Assembly (NCBI RefSeq): GCF_011927945.1
Contig: NZ_JAATJM010000002.1
Location: forward strand, 248,001 to 312,000
Direction of reading: 5' to 3'
Origin: Brevundimonas alba
GTDB lineage: Bacteria; Pseudomonadota; Alphaproteobacteria; Caulobacterales; Caulobacteraceae
Length of the DNA stretch: 64,000 bases
Of this stretch, positions 1 through 8,192 are shown one piece after another. Position numbers and translations under genes: made by a program. Position 1 is the first letter of the stretch, and the number at the start of each line of letters is the position of its first letter. The notes under the pieces were generated by a model. It saw only the letters and a program-made list of their open reading frames with translations, had not been told where the DNA came from and made no database searches.

Positions 1-239
1 GGCCGCAGTTCAGCCGGCCCGAAGCTCTGGCGCTGATCGAGGTGCGCCGCGAGCTCGGGCGCATCGGCGTGAACATCAACCAGATCGCCCGCGCCCTGAA
101 CACCGCCGTGATGGACGGCGTCGTGCTGGATCTGGAACTGGCTCAACTCGGCGCTTTCCAGGCAGAGATTTCGGCATGGGTCGACGCGCTCGGCGAGGCC
201 TTCGAGGGCAATCTCGCCTACTGGGCACCGGCGTCGTGA
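1..239 (+). CDS. MobC-like relaxosome accessory protein (5' truncated by window)
   Basis: The open frame enters from before base 1 and ends at TGA 237-239. The visible 78 or so residues contain ELGRIGVNINQIARALN, the conserved signature of the bacterial mobilisation protein family (MobC/TraJ-like ribbon-helix-helix auxiliaries). Such proteins bind oriT beside the relaxase and help melt DNA at nic. The next gene, a relaxase, starts at a GTG overlapping this stop codon, so the two are probably translated together. The N-terminal DNA-binding part lies outside the window, so the exact family is an inference from the C-terminal motif and the neighbour. Confidence 0.75.
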   Translation, partial: PQFSRPEALALIEVRRELGRIGVNINQIARALNTAVMDGVVLDLELAQLGAFQAEISAWVDALGEAFEGNLAYWAPAS

Positions 240-1231
240 CGGACTTCCGGTCATCGCGCGGGTTCGAGGAGGTGCTGCGTCCGCCCGTCGATATCCGTCG
301 CGCCCGGATCACGCCCGCGGTGCTGCGGCCGGCTCGTGGGGGCGGCGGCGATCCGTCCGCCCGGTTCGCGCGAGTGGCGCGGCGAGCGCCCGAGGTGATG
401 GTGAAGATCACCGGCCGGACCCGGGACGGCGCCCATCTGAAAGCGCACCTGAACTACGTCAGCCGCAACGGCGCCCTGGCGCTGGAAGGTCCTGACGGGG
501 AGCGGCTGGAAGGCCGTGGACAGGTACGGGATCTGGCGCGCGACTGGGCCGAGGAGTTCGCGCTCGAGCCGGGGCGCAGACGGGACGCCTCGATCAGCCT
601 GTCAATCGTGCTGAGCATGCCGGCCGGGACCGACGCCGTCCGCCTGCAGGACGCGGCGCGGGCGTTCGCGGCGGAGACGTTCGGCGAACGCTTTCGCTAT
701 GTCTTCGCCCTGCATGACGAAGGGCGGCACCCGCATGTTCATCTGACGGTGCGAAGGCTCGGGCAGGACGGCGAGCGGCTGAATCCGCGCAAGGCGGACC
801 TGCAGGCCTGGCGGGAAGGGTTCGCGCGCGCTCTTCGCGACCGGGCCATCGAGGCCGAGGCGACGCCGCGCCGGACGCGGTGCGTCGCCCGCAAGGCCGA
901 ACGCCTCCCGGTGCGCAAGATGCGGGAGCGGTTCGCCGCGGGGCAGGGGCCTTTGCCTGCGGTGCTCGCCGTCGCCTATCGGGCGGCGCTAACCACGGAC
1001 GGAGGCGAAGCGCCGTGGCTGGAGGCGATCCGGACGCGTGAAGTGGGCATCCGGCGCGTCCTGGTGGCCGAGGCCCTGCGTCTGTCGCGATCGGAGCGGC
1101 CCGGGGATCGCGCCCTTGCCGCTCTGGTGGAGCGGTTCGTGCGGGAACGGCCGGCGGCGATCACGCGGGATCAGGCGCTGCGACAGAGGGGTGAGACACA
1201 GCGCGACCCCGGTCGGACCCGTGAGCGTTAG
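236..1231 (+). CDS. Relaxase/mobilization nuclease (VirD2-like, short form)
   Basis: DNA relaxase that nicks oriT and pilots the transferred strand. The histidine triad is clear as HDEGRHPHVHL at about residues 160-170, and HLNYVSRNG (about 78-86) is typical of VirD2-like relaxases of alphaproteobacterial elements. I chose GTG 236 because it overlaps the stop of the upstream MobC-like gene (GTGA); a longer frame back to 176 would run through that gene. The product is about 331 residues, shorter than many VirD2/TraI relaxases that carry an extra C-terminal domain. It seems to be the nuclease domain with a basic tail. Transfer presumably uses the VirD4 and VirB proteins encoded on the opposite strand. 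Confidence 0.88.
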   Translation: MTDFRSSRGFEEVLRPPVDIRRARITPAVLRPARGGGGDPSARFARVARRAPEVMVKITGRTRDGAHLKAHLNYVSRNGALALEGPDGERLEGRGQVRDLARDWAEEFALEPGRRRDASISLSIVLSMPAGTDAVRLQDAARAFAAETFGERFRYVFALHDEGRHPHVHLTVRRLGQDGERLNPRKADLQAWREGFARALRDRAIEAEATPRRTRCVARKAERLPVRKMRERFAAGQGPLPAVLAVAYRAALTTDGGEAPWLEAIRTREVGIRRVLVAEALRLSRSERPGDRALAALVERFVRERPAAITRDQALRQRGETQRDPGRTRER

Positions 1232-1270
1232 GTCGGCCTTCATCGGAGCCGTCGACGTCGCGTTTGCGAA

Positions 1271-1300
1271 GTGTCAGAAATTGTCCTCTATTTCTGACAC
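1271..1300. promoter_or_regulatory. Perfect 11-bp inverted repeat, probable AbiEi-type operator
   Basis: GTGTCAGAAAT (1271-1281) is repeated as its exact reverse complement at 1290-1300 around an 8-base spacer. It lies 10 bases before the ATG of the AbiEi-like gene, just ahead of its GGAGG ribosome binding site. AbiEi antitoxins are known to repress their own promoters by binding inverted repeats, so autoregulation is the likely role. The binding itself is inferred. Confidence 0.7.
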
Positions 1301-1310
1301 GGAGGTTGTC

Positions 1311-1904
1311 ATGCAAGTACTCGCCGATCAGATCATGGAGCGTGCCTCGACGCTGCCGGAAGGCGCGCCAATCGCCGCCAAGTCGCTGCTGCACCTGGGC
1401 ACGCGCGCGGCGGTAGACCAAGCCCTGTCGCGGCTGGTTCGCCGGGGCCGGCTGATGCGCGCCGGTCGCGGCGTCTACGTGCGCCCGCTGGAAGGCCGTT
1501 TCGGTCTTCGACCCCCATCCGTCGAGAAGGTGGTGCGCGCCGTGAGCGAGCAGCGCGGCGAGGTCGTCGCTTCCAACGGCGCTGCGGCGGCCAACGCCCT
1601 GGGTCTGACCACCCAGGTGCCGATCCGCATGGTCTATCTGACCAATGGGAGAAGCCGCACCTTCAGCGTCGGCAAGCAGACGGTGGAATTCCAGCACGCG
1701 CCCGCATGGCAGCTGCTCCTCGCTGATCGTCCGGCCGGCGAGGCGGTTCGCGCCCTGGCCTGGCTCGGGCCGGACAAGGCCGGAATGGCGCTCGAAACCT
1801 TGAAGCGAAAGCTGGGACCCTCGGCGTTCGGCGAACTCGTGTCCGTCGGGCCGCGTCTGCCGACCTGGCTGGCGCGCTCGGTCAGTCAGGCGGCGCATCT
1901 CTGA
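1311..1904 (+). CDS. Type IV TA AbiEi-family antitoxin-like protein (DUF6088 type), orphan
   Basis: A 197-residue protein. The N-terminal winged helix reads AAKSLLHLGTRAAVDQALSRL followed by GRLMRAGRGVYVRP, the usual AbiEi/DUF6088 layout, and the C-terminal half resembles the AbiEi_C antitoxin domain (VVASNGAAAANALGLT, then VYLTNGRSR). ATG 1311 is chosen because GGAGG at 1301-1305 sits 5 bases upstream and the inverted-repeat operator lies just before it. In complete AbiE systems a nucleotidyltransferase toxin (AbiEii) follows directly. Here the next genes are on the other strand and none resembles one, so this copy is an orphan regulator or a solitary antitoxin that could neutralise a toxin encoded elsewhere. 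Confidence 0.8.
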   Translation: MQVLADQIMERASTLPEGAPIAAKSLLHLGTRAAVDQALSRLVRRGRLMRAGRGVYVRPLEGRFGLRPPSVEKVVRAVSEQRGEVVASNGAAAANALGLTTQVPIRMVYLTNGRSRTFSVGKQTVEFQHAPAWQLLLADRPAGEAVRALAWLGPDKAGMALETLKRKLGPSAFGELVSVGPRLPTWLARSVSQAAHL

Positions 1905-1979
1905 CGTCTTCCTGCAGCTCTCCACCGGGGACCGGATCGAGGCGGAAAGTCGCTTCTGAAGAACCACCCCAGCCTAACG

Positions 1980-2585
1980 CTAGCGCTGCCGGTCGCGTCC
2001 GTGCACTGGCTCGCGCTCCGTCGGGCGGGGGCGGCCCGCGCGCGCCCAGGCGGCCTCGAGCAGGCGCGTCTGGATCGTGGGGTCGGGGACGAGGCGCGCC
2101 ACCACGATGGCCGCCCGCGCCAAACGCTCGGCGAGCGCATCCTGCCCCTTCGAGGGTTCGGCGTCTCGCCGGGGCGATGGACGATCGAGGCCGGCGGCCT
2201 GCCGGTCGCGCTCGCGCGGTCGATGGCCCTGCACCTCCATCCCCAAGGCCTGGGCCTGAATCCAGACCTCGCGACGGAAGGCCGGATCGCCCGACACCCG
2301 AACCTGGTCCCAGCCGCGATGGCGGGCGATCTTGAGCATGTCGATGACGGCGTCGGGGTAAGCCTGGTTGGAGACGAGCGAGCGGCCGCGATCACGGAAC
2401 ATCGGCTCGGCCGCGCGATGATCGCGGAAGAAGCGTTCCGGCCGGCCCCGCAGGTCGCGCTCGACCAGATAGCGGTCCAGCACCGCCTCGGGCACGTCGC
2501 CCTTGGCGGTGGAGGGGCGCGACCCGGTCGGGCCTGGCGCGGGACCGAGGCGGTTGGACGGCGGGGCGGTGTCCGGCGTCTTCAC
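1980..2585 (-). CDS. LPD7-domain conjugative-element protein
   Basis: A 201-residue protein at the distal end of the transfer operon. Its start overlaps the virD4 stop by ATGA. The central part (AEPMFRDRGRSLVSNQAYPD, then a helix with DMLKIARHRGWDQVRVSGD) matches the large polyvalent protein-associated domain 7 found in conjugation relaxases and primase-like proteins. The flanks are rich in Pro, Arg and Glu and look disordered. A role in processing or protecting transferred DNA is plausible from family context, but no catalytic motif is visible. In some elements this domain is fused to the relaxase; here it is separate. Confidence 0.7.
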   Translation of the reverse strand: MKTPDTAPPSNRLGPAPGPTGSRPSTAKGDVPEAVLDRYLVERDLRGRPERFFRDHRAAEPMFRDRGRSLVSNQAYPDAVIDMLKIARHRGWDQVRVSGDPAFRREVWIQAQALGMEVQGHRPRERDRQAAGLDRPSPRRDAEPSKGQDALAERLARAAIVVARLVPDPTIQTRLLEAAWARAGRPRPTEREPVHGRDRQR

Positions 2586-4399
2586 GGCTCACGCTCCAGC
2601 ACGGCCGTATCGACGACCCGGTCCAGCCAGGCGCCGACGGCGTCTTCATCCGCCCCTACCTTAGGCGGCGGCAGACCTTCGGCGGCGAAGGCGCGAGCGA
2701 TGACGTCGAAATCCATGGGATCCTCCTCCACAACGGGGGGCGAAGTCGGCGCGGCGACCGGAGCCAAGTCAGGCGCGGGCCGCAGTCGGCGCTGGAAGGC
2801 GCGCTCCCGGAAATAGGCGATCTTCCGGCCCCGGACCGGGGGCAGGCCGGCCTTGAGAACGATCAGGGCTGGCTGCGGGAGCTGCATCAGCTCCTGGGGC
2901 AGCATCAGCGCGCGGCGCTGATCGGACACCGTCGTGCTGCGCCGACCCGGGCTGAGCCCCGTCGGCCGGCTGCGGCTGCGGCCGTCCGTCGTATAGGCGC
3001 CGAGCCGATCGCTGAGCTCCTGGGCGATCTTGAGCTCCTTGGGCGCAAAGACGATCTCGACCCCGCAGTTGGTCATGACCTCCTCGGCGACGTCCGGACC
3101 ATAGATCGCCCTCAGCTGCGCGGGGCTTTGAAGCACCGCCAGCAATCGCAGGCCGTAGCCGGCGACCCAGGCGAAGGCGTGGGCCAGGACCGGCGCCGGC
3201 CCGAGACGGGCGAACTCGTCGAGGACGATCAGGGCGGGACGGTCGGCGGGACCGGGCAGGGCGCGGCTGTTCAGATCGACCAACTGCTGGAAGAGCAGGG
3301 CGTAGAGTGGCTGGATCCGCAGCATGTTGTCCGGCGTGGCGCCCAGATAGAGGGAGAGGCGGCCGCCGCGCAGGTCGCGCAGGTCGAAATCGGACGCGGC
3401 GGTGGCGGCATCGACCCGTGGGTTGAGCCACAGCCCCATCCGGGTGGTGATCGACTGGCGCACCGAGGCGAAGGTGTTTTCGCTGGAGCTGGTGAAGTCT
3501 GTGAGCGCGGCCACGACCGGTCCGGGCAGGGGGCGACCCTCCTGTTCCCGGGCCGCGACGATCCGCGGCAGCCGCGCGCGGGCGTCGCCGGCGGTGAGCT
3601 GGCGGAAGATCTCGCCGAGGGTGAAGGGGCGTTCGGCGGTGGCCGCGACATAGCCGCCGACGCCGATAAAGCCGGTTCGCGACGCCTCGGCCCAAAAGGG
3701 ATCGGCGCGTTCGTGGACCGGGAACAGCATCACTGCCATGCGCTGCAGCTCGTCCAGCACCGCGATCGGATCCGCGCGATCGACATGGCCCAGCGGGTTG
3801 AAGCGCGCCGTGCGGCCGTCCCGCGCCAGGGGGTCGAACAGATGAACCGTCTGGCCGGCCTCGGCGCGATAGCCCGCCGTGGCGAGGAAATTCTCGCGCT
3901 TGATGTCCAGCACGACCACGGAGTCCGGCCAGGCCAGCAGATTGGGGATGACCACGCCGACGCCCTTGCCGGTGCGGGTGGGGGCGTAGAGCATGACGTG
4001 TTCGGGACCGTCGGCGATGAGGAAGCCGCCGTCGGCACGCCCCAGGACGATGCCGCGGTGCGCCCGCAGCCCCGCGCGCCGTTGTTCCGACCCCGAGGCC
4101 CAGCGCGCGGCGCCGTGCAGGGGCCGGCGCCGCGTGAGCAGGACGGCCGCGACGAGAACCACGCCGACCAGGGCCGAAACCGAGACGCCGACGGTCAGCC
4201 AGCGGCGCACCTCGGGATCGTGGCGATAGTACCAGAGCCAGGCCGGGACCCGGGCCGGGTCGATGGCGTCGGAGAACTGGCCCAGACCGACCAGGGCGAT
4301 GAGGAGGGCGAGGACGGCCAGAAGGCTTAGGGCGGCCAGGCCGCCCAGGGCGACCGCCGCCGCCCTAGCCCCCGGGCTGGCGCTTGCGAACCGGGTCAT
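2582..4399 (-). CDS. virD4: Type IV coupling protein VirD4/TraG
   Basis: Inner-membrane ATPase of 605 residues that links the relaxase-DNA complex to the secretion channel. Two membrane helices lie at about 15-40 and 68-88, followed by a Walker A motif APTRTGKGVG at about 139-148 and a Walker B motif ALIVLDEFARLG in the second half. Conserved TraG-type stretches DIKRENF and FTSSSENTF are present. The first 35 bases overlap the end of virB11, an unusually long overlap for this operon, but the ATG gives a good N-terminal membrane segment. Confidence 0.95.
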   Translation of the reverse strand: MTRFASASPGARAAAVALGGLAALSLLAVLALLIALVGLGQFSDAIDPARVPAWLWYYRHDPEVRRWLTVGVSVSALVGVVLVAAVLLTRRRPLHGAARWASGSEQRRAGLRAHRGIVLGRADGGFLIADGPEHVMLYAPTRTGKGVGVVIPNLLAWPDSVVVLDIKRENFLATAGYRAEAGQTVHLFDPLARDGRTARFNPLGHVDRADPIAVLDELQRMAVMLFPVHERADPFWAEASRTGFIGVGGYVAATAERPFTLGEIFRQLTAGDARARLPRIVAAREQEGRPLPGPVVAALTDFTSSSENTFASVRQSITTRMGLWLNPRVDAATAASDFDLRDLRGGRLSLYLGATPDNMLRIQPLYALLFQQLVDLNSRALPGPADRPALIVLDEFARLGPAPVLAHAFAWVAGYGLRLLAVLQSPAQLRAIYGPDVAEEVMTNCGVEIVFAPKELKIAQELSDRLGAYTTDGRSRSRPTGLSPGRRSTTVSDQRRALMLPQELMQLPQPALIVLKAGLPPVRGRKIAYFRERAFQRRLRPAPDLAPVAAPTSPPVVEEDPMDFDVIARAFAAEGLPPPKVGADEDAVGAWLDRVVDTAVLEREP

Positions 4400-5375
4400 G
4401 CCAGACCTCCGTCACGCGGAAGCGCCCGTCGACCTTCTTCATCTGGACGACGACGTCGACGAGCAGATGCAGCAGGGCGCGGATGTCCTCGCGGGGCAGG
4501 TCGCGCCCGCCTTCGGACTCCCGCACCAGCAGGGTAAGTTGCTCGAAGGCGAGGGCGGCGGAATCCGCATGCACCGTGGTGATCGAGCCCGGATGGCCCG
4601 AGTTGACGTTGCGCAGATAGAAGAAGGCCGTGCCGTCCCGGAGCTCCTGCAGCAGGATGCGGTCCGGTCGCATGCGCAGGGCGCTTTCCAGAAGCTCTTT
4701 CGGCCCGATCCTGGCCAGCCCCTGTCCGTCCTTGGAATAGACCAGATGGACGACGTTGCGGTGCGGCACCACGAACTCGCGGGTGTCCTCGATGGTCAGC
4801 AGGCGCTCATGGTCCGGTATGAGTTCGATCAGTCCCTTGGCCAGGGTCGTCTTGCCCGAGCCGGTCGCACCGGAGATCAGGATGTTGCGCCGGGCGGTGA
4901 CCGCCAGCGTGAGGAAGGCCGGCCAGTCGCCGGCCTGCCGCAGACGGATCAGTTCCGCGTCGACGAGGTCCGTGGCGACCGCCTGGGCGTCGGCGACCTC
5001 GTCGAACAGCCCGGCCGCCGCGAACTCCGTCAGGCCGAGCCGGCGCCGCGACGGCTTTCTCAGGGTCAGGGAGAGGCCGCCGTCCGCCGCCACTGGCGGC
5101 AGGACGATCTGGCAGCGCACGTCGCCGGGCAGGGTGGTCGAACAGATCGGCTGTTCGGGGCCCACGTCCTGACGGGTGTAGGCCGCGGCCGCCACCGCCA
5201 GGGTGCGCAGCCAAGCCTCGGTCAGTTCGGGTGCCTCGGTCCAGCGCCAGGCTCCGTCCGCCTCGACCCCGACCTCGCCGGGCCGGTTGATGACGACCTC
5301 GGTCACCGCCGCCGGCTCCAGAAAGGGGCGGAGCGGCGCGAGGTAGTGATCCAGGACCGAAGTGTCATCCATCAC
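4365..5375 (-). CDS. virB11: VirB11 family secretion ATPase
   Basis: Hexameric cytoplasmic ATPase of the type IV secretion system, 336 residues. Walker A is GATGSGKTT at 169-177. The Asp box (TIEDTREF), Walker B region (MRPDRILLQELRD) and His box (GHPGSITTVHAD) follow in the usual order. Its ATG overlaps the virB10 stop (ATGA), consistent with coupled translation. Length and motif order are normal, so it should be intact. Confidence 0.95.
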   Translation of the reverse strand: MMDDTSVLDHYLAPLRPFLEPAAVTEVVINRPGEVGVEADGAWRWTEAPELTEAWLRTLAVAAAAYTRQDVGPEQPICSTTLPGDVRCQIVLPPVAADGGLSLTLRKPSRRRLGLTEFAAAGLFDEVADAQAVATDLVDAELIRLRQAGDWPAFLTLAVTARRNILISGATGSGKTTLAKGLIELIPDHERLLTIEDTREFVVPHRNVVHLVYSKDGQGLARIGPKELLESALRMRPDRILLQELRDGTAFFYLRNVNSGHPGSITTVHADSAALAFEQLTLLVRESEGGRDLPREDIRALLHLLVDVVVQMKKVDGRFRVTEVWHDPVRKRQPGG

Positions 5376-6496
5376 CGGGGCCGCAACTGATAGACCCCGG
5401 CGAAATCGAGGTCCTGGGCCACGAAGATCGACACCTCGGCGCCCTGGACTTGGCGCAGCGTCGGCGGGATCTCGACCGAACCCTGGAGGGCGACGCTCGC
5501 CGCATCGGATGGGACGCGGGCCATTGAGGACGCGCCGTCGTTCCGGCCGGCGGCGGCATAGACGCCGTCGTCGACGATGGAGAGCAGCAGGGCGCCGCCG
5601 AACCGGTCCCAGAAATGGGTGTCGACCACGCCGTCGAACCCCGATCGGCCCAGGGCGTCGGCGGCCGGGGAGGCCAGGGCGACGGCGACCCCGGTTGGCG
5701 TCACCGCCCGTGTCCAGAGGACGAACAGCCGGCGCCGGCCCTGCTGAAGCCCGCCGCGATACTCGCCCAGAACCCGGGTGCCGCGTTCCATCAGGACCAC
5801 GGCTCCGTTGTCGGACCAGACGTCGCGCGGCAGGACGCAGGTCACATAGCCCGGCGTGGTGCTGTCCAGGGCCGTCTGCAGGACGCAGGGCACGCTGGTC
5901 CCCGCCGTGACCAGAAGGTTGCGGTCGGGCAGGTGGCCGGCGCGCGTCTGGCCCACGGGCGTGAGCTGACGCAGCTGGTCGAGCGACGTCGGTTCGCCTG
6001 GAGGCGTCGGCGTCGTCAGGGCCGGCGGTGCGCCCGGCTGGCCGCCGCCCGCCCGGCTATAGGCGAGGACAGGCGCGCGCCGGGCGCTTTCGGCCAGGGC
6101 GCGCCGCTGTTCCGCCGGACTGGGGCCGGATCGGGGTGTCGCGCCATCCCGGGGCGCGGTTTCCAGAGGGGGAATGGCCTCTTCGCCGGTCAGGGTCGGC
6201 GCGTCGGGATCGACCGCGGCGTCGCTCAGCAAGGGCGGCGCCTCGCGCCGGGCGGGCTCGAACGGTGCCGTCTGCCGGGCGGGCTCATCGCGACCGGCCG
6301 GTTCGGCGCCGCCGGCGTCGCCGCGATCCCAACTGGCGATCAGGAAGACGCCGCATCCGACGGCCAGGGCGGCCAGGGTGATGACCTTGCCCTGACGACC
6401 GCCGAGCCGTCCGGCGATCGGCGAGACGCCGCGATCGGCCGGAGCGGAGGGCGGGCGAGGCGCGTCGGCCGGCGGCGTGGGATCGGGCGCGCTCAT
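5372..6496 (-). CDS. virB10: VirB10/TrbI-type channel scaffold protein
   Basis: A 374-residue bitopic inner-membrane protein that spans the periplasm and forms the outer-membrane core complex with VirB9 and VirB7. It has a short Pro-rich cytoplasmic N-terminus, one membrane helix at about 38-55, a long Pro/Ala/Glu-rich linker, then the conserved C-terminal barrel domain (VTAGTSVPCVLQTALDST, later RGTRVLGEY and LWTRAVTPTGVAV). Start and stop overlap neighbours by four bases on each side. Confidence 0.94.
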   Translation of the reverse strand: MSAPDPTPPADAPRPPSAPADRGVSPIAGRLGGRQGKVITLAALAVGCGVFLIASWDRGDAGGAEPAGRDEPARQTAPFEPARREAPPLLSDAAVDPDAPTLTGEEAIPPLETAPRDGATPRSGPSPAEQRRALAESARRAPVLAYSRAGGGQPGAPPALTTPTPPGEPTSLDQLRQLTPVGQTRAGHLPDRNLLVTAGTSVPCVLQTALDSTTPGYVTCVLPRDVWSDNGAVVLMERGTRVLGEYRGGLQQGRRRLFVLWTRAVTPTGVAVALASPAADALGRSGFDGVVDTHFWDRFGGALLLSIVDDGVYAAAGRNDGASSMARVPSDAASVALQGSVEIPPTLRQVQGAEVSIFVAQDLDFAGVYQLRPR

Positions 6497-7320
6497 GACC
6501 GGCTTCCGAGAGGCGCGCGATCGACGACCGGCGAAGCCGTCCCGGTGCCTAGGCCGACTCCGCGGGCGTCATAGGCCTCGTTGAACAGACACAGGACCGA
6601 CGGACCCCGCCTCAGCCGCAGACCCCGCGTCACGCCATGGATCACCACGAACTCGCCGCGGACATCGTAGGGGATCAGGCGCTCCGACCCATCCTCGCCG
6701 ACCTCGAACACGGCCGGCAGGGCCTGGACGCCAGGGAAACGCAGCACGGTGAAGCGGCCGTTGTCGCTGACCTCGCTCGGCTGCAAGGCGGCGTCGCCCT
6801 GGGCGGACCAGGCCAGATTGCGGGTCCCCTCGACGACGCCGCGCTCCAGCTCCAATCCGATGAGGCGCTGCTCGATGGCCTCGGCCTGGACGGCCAATGC
6901 GCGGGCCGCCTGGGCCTGTTCGTCGGCCGGGTAGCGGAACCGGACCTGATAGGCGATCGCCGTCCGGTCGCCGGCCTCGCGGGCGAGCAGCTCGAAGGCG
7001 TAGTGCCGGACCGCGCCGTCGCGCTCTGTGACGACCAGGAGGTTGGTCGCCTGATGACGTTCCCGAGGCTTGAGGAAGAGCACCGAACCCTCGGCGGCCA
7101 CCTCCCAGGCGACGCTGTCTCCGACGGCGGCATGGCGGATGGTCTCCTCCGGCGAGAAGACGATCTGGGTCGCCGTCCGGAAGGCCCCGGCGATCCGGTA
7201 GACGGCCGCCGGATCATAGGTGAGCTCGCGAATCCGCGGATCGAGCGGGGCCTGCGCCGCGACCGGGGTCACGAGGGCGAGGGCGGCGACCAGGGGCAGG
7301 AGGGAAAGCGGGCGTCTCAT
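6493..7320 (-). CDS. virB9: VirB9/TrbG-type outer-membrane core protein
   Basis: A 275-residue exported protein. I use ATG 7320, which gives the signal peptide MRRPLSLLPLVAALALVTP ending in VAAQA and overlaps the virB8 stop by ATGA; longer frames extend into virB8. The CagX/VirB9 pattern is seen (LFLKPRERHQATNLLVVT and, near the C-terminus, RLRRGPSVLCLFNEAYD). It pairs with VirB7 and VirB10 in the outer-membrane ring. Confidence 0.92.
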   Translation of the reverse strand: MRRPLSLLPLVAALALVTPVAAQAPLDPRIRELTYDPAAVYRIAGAFRTATQIVFSPEETIRHAAVGDSVAWEVAAEGSVLFLKPRERHQATNLLVVTERDGAVRHYAFELLAREAGDRTAIAYQVRFRYPADEQAQAARALAVQAEAIEQRLIGLELERGVVEGTRNLAWSAQGDAALQPSEVSDNGRFTVLRFPGVQALPAVFEVGEDGSERLIPYDVRGEFVVIHGVTRGLRLRRGPSVLCLFNEAYDARGVGLGTGTASPVVDRAPLGSRS

Positions 7321-8000
7321 CGGATGACCTCCGGATCGGCGCGGTAGGACGTCACCTGGAAGCCGAGGGGGTTCCTCAGCCGGTCCGGCTCGGACATCGG
7401 CGCGCGGGTGTAGGTGAAGGCGATGGTGGCGATCCAGTCGCTCTCCACCGTCTGCTGGGCCTGGCGGACCGTGCGGTGGAAGCGGACGTTGGCGACGCCG
7501 TCGTTGATGAAGCCGATGGCGCGGATCGAGATGATGGCCTCGCCGTCGCGGCCGTAGAGGTTCTGCGGGCTTGCGGGATTGGAGCCGCGGAACAGATCGG
7601 CCCAACGCCGCTGCTCGGCCGGGGCCGACAGGATGGAGACCAGCCGGAAGGCGTCCTCGGCGGCCGGATCGAGGTAGCCCTCCCGCTGGCGCACATACTG
7701 GCCGAGGAAATATTTGCTGACGGCCTCGTCGTAACGGACGGGCCCATCCTCGGCCGAGAGGCCGCGCATGACGTCGACCGCGCCGGTCGCCTGGTCCACC
7801 CGGATGACGAAAGGTTCGGTGGACTTCAGCGGGGTCAGCATCGCCACCGCGCCGGTCGCGATCACCGCCAGGCCCGTGGCCAGGGCGGCGGCCGACCAGG
7901 CCAGGCGTCGGGACCGGAGCGCTGAGGCCAGACGGTCCTGGTCCCAGCGTCGCGCCTCGGTGAAGTAGCGCTTCAGGTCAGGGGAGGGGACGCCGCTCAT
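7317..8000 (-). CDS. virB8: VirB8/TrbF-type assembly protein
   Basis: A 227-residue bitopic protein with a short cytoplasmic N-terminus (residues 1-32, including LKRYFTEARRWDQDRLAS), a membrane helix at about 33-55 and a periplasmic NTF2-like VirB8 domain. Family features include VRYDEAVSKYFLGQYVRQRE and the C-terminal NPLGFQVTSYRADPEV. VirB8 nucleates assembly of the channel. The gene overlaps both neighbours by four bases. Confidence 0.93.
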   Translation of the reverse strand: MSGVPSPDLKRYFTEARRWDQDRLASALRSRRLAWSAAALATGLAVIATGAVAMLTPLKSTEPFVIRVDQATGAVDVMRGLSAEDGPVRYDEAVSKYFLGQYVRQREGYLDPAAEDAFRLVSILSAPAEQRRWADLFRGSNPASPQNLYGRDGEAIISIRAIGFINDGVANVRFHRTVRQAQQTVESDWIATIAFTYTRAPMSEPDRLRNPLGFQVTSYRADPEVIR

Positions 8001-8191
8001 GCGCAGCCTCCCGTATCCGAGCTTACGGCCTCGGGGACCGATGGGGGTTCGGTCTGCGGCGCGAGCACCGAACCGTGGGGATTGGCGGGCCGCCGGGCCG
8101 AGCCGTCGCAGGTCGGCAACGCCGGATCGCCCCGGTGGGCGCAGGCGCCCAGCAGCATAAGGCCGGCGAACAGGAAGGAGCGATAGGTCAT
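7997..8191 (-). CDS. Small VirB7-position lipoprotein
   Basis: A 64-residue lipoprotein. The signal sequence ends in the lipobox LGAC (Cys16), and a short Pro-rich tail with two more Cys follows. Position between virB6 and virB8 and its size match VirB7, which anchors VirB9 to the outer membrane, sometimes through a disulphide. VirB7 proteins are too short and variable to assign by sequence alone, so the identity rests on size, lipobox and position. Its stop overlaps the virB8 start. Confidence 0.72.
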   Translation of the reverse strand: MTYRSFLFAGLMLLGACAHRGDPALPTCDGSARRPANPHGSVLAPQTEPPSVPEAVSSDTGGCA

Positions 8192-8192
8192 G

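Noticed and set aside
3128..4330. 400-codon open frame antisense to virD4
   Set aside because: Gln/Gly-rich sequence with no domain; virD4 is clear on the other strand.
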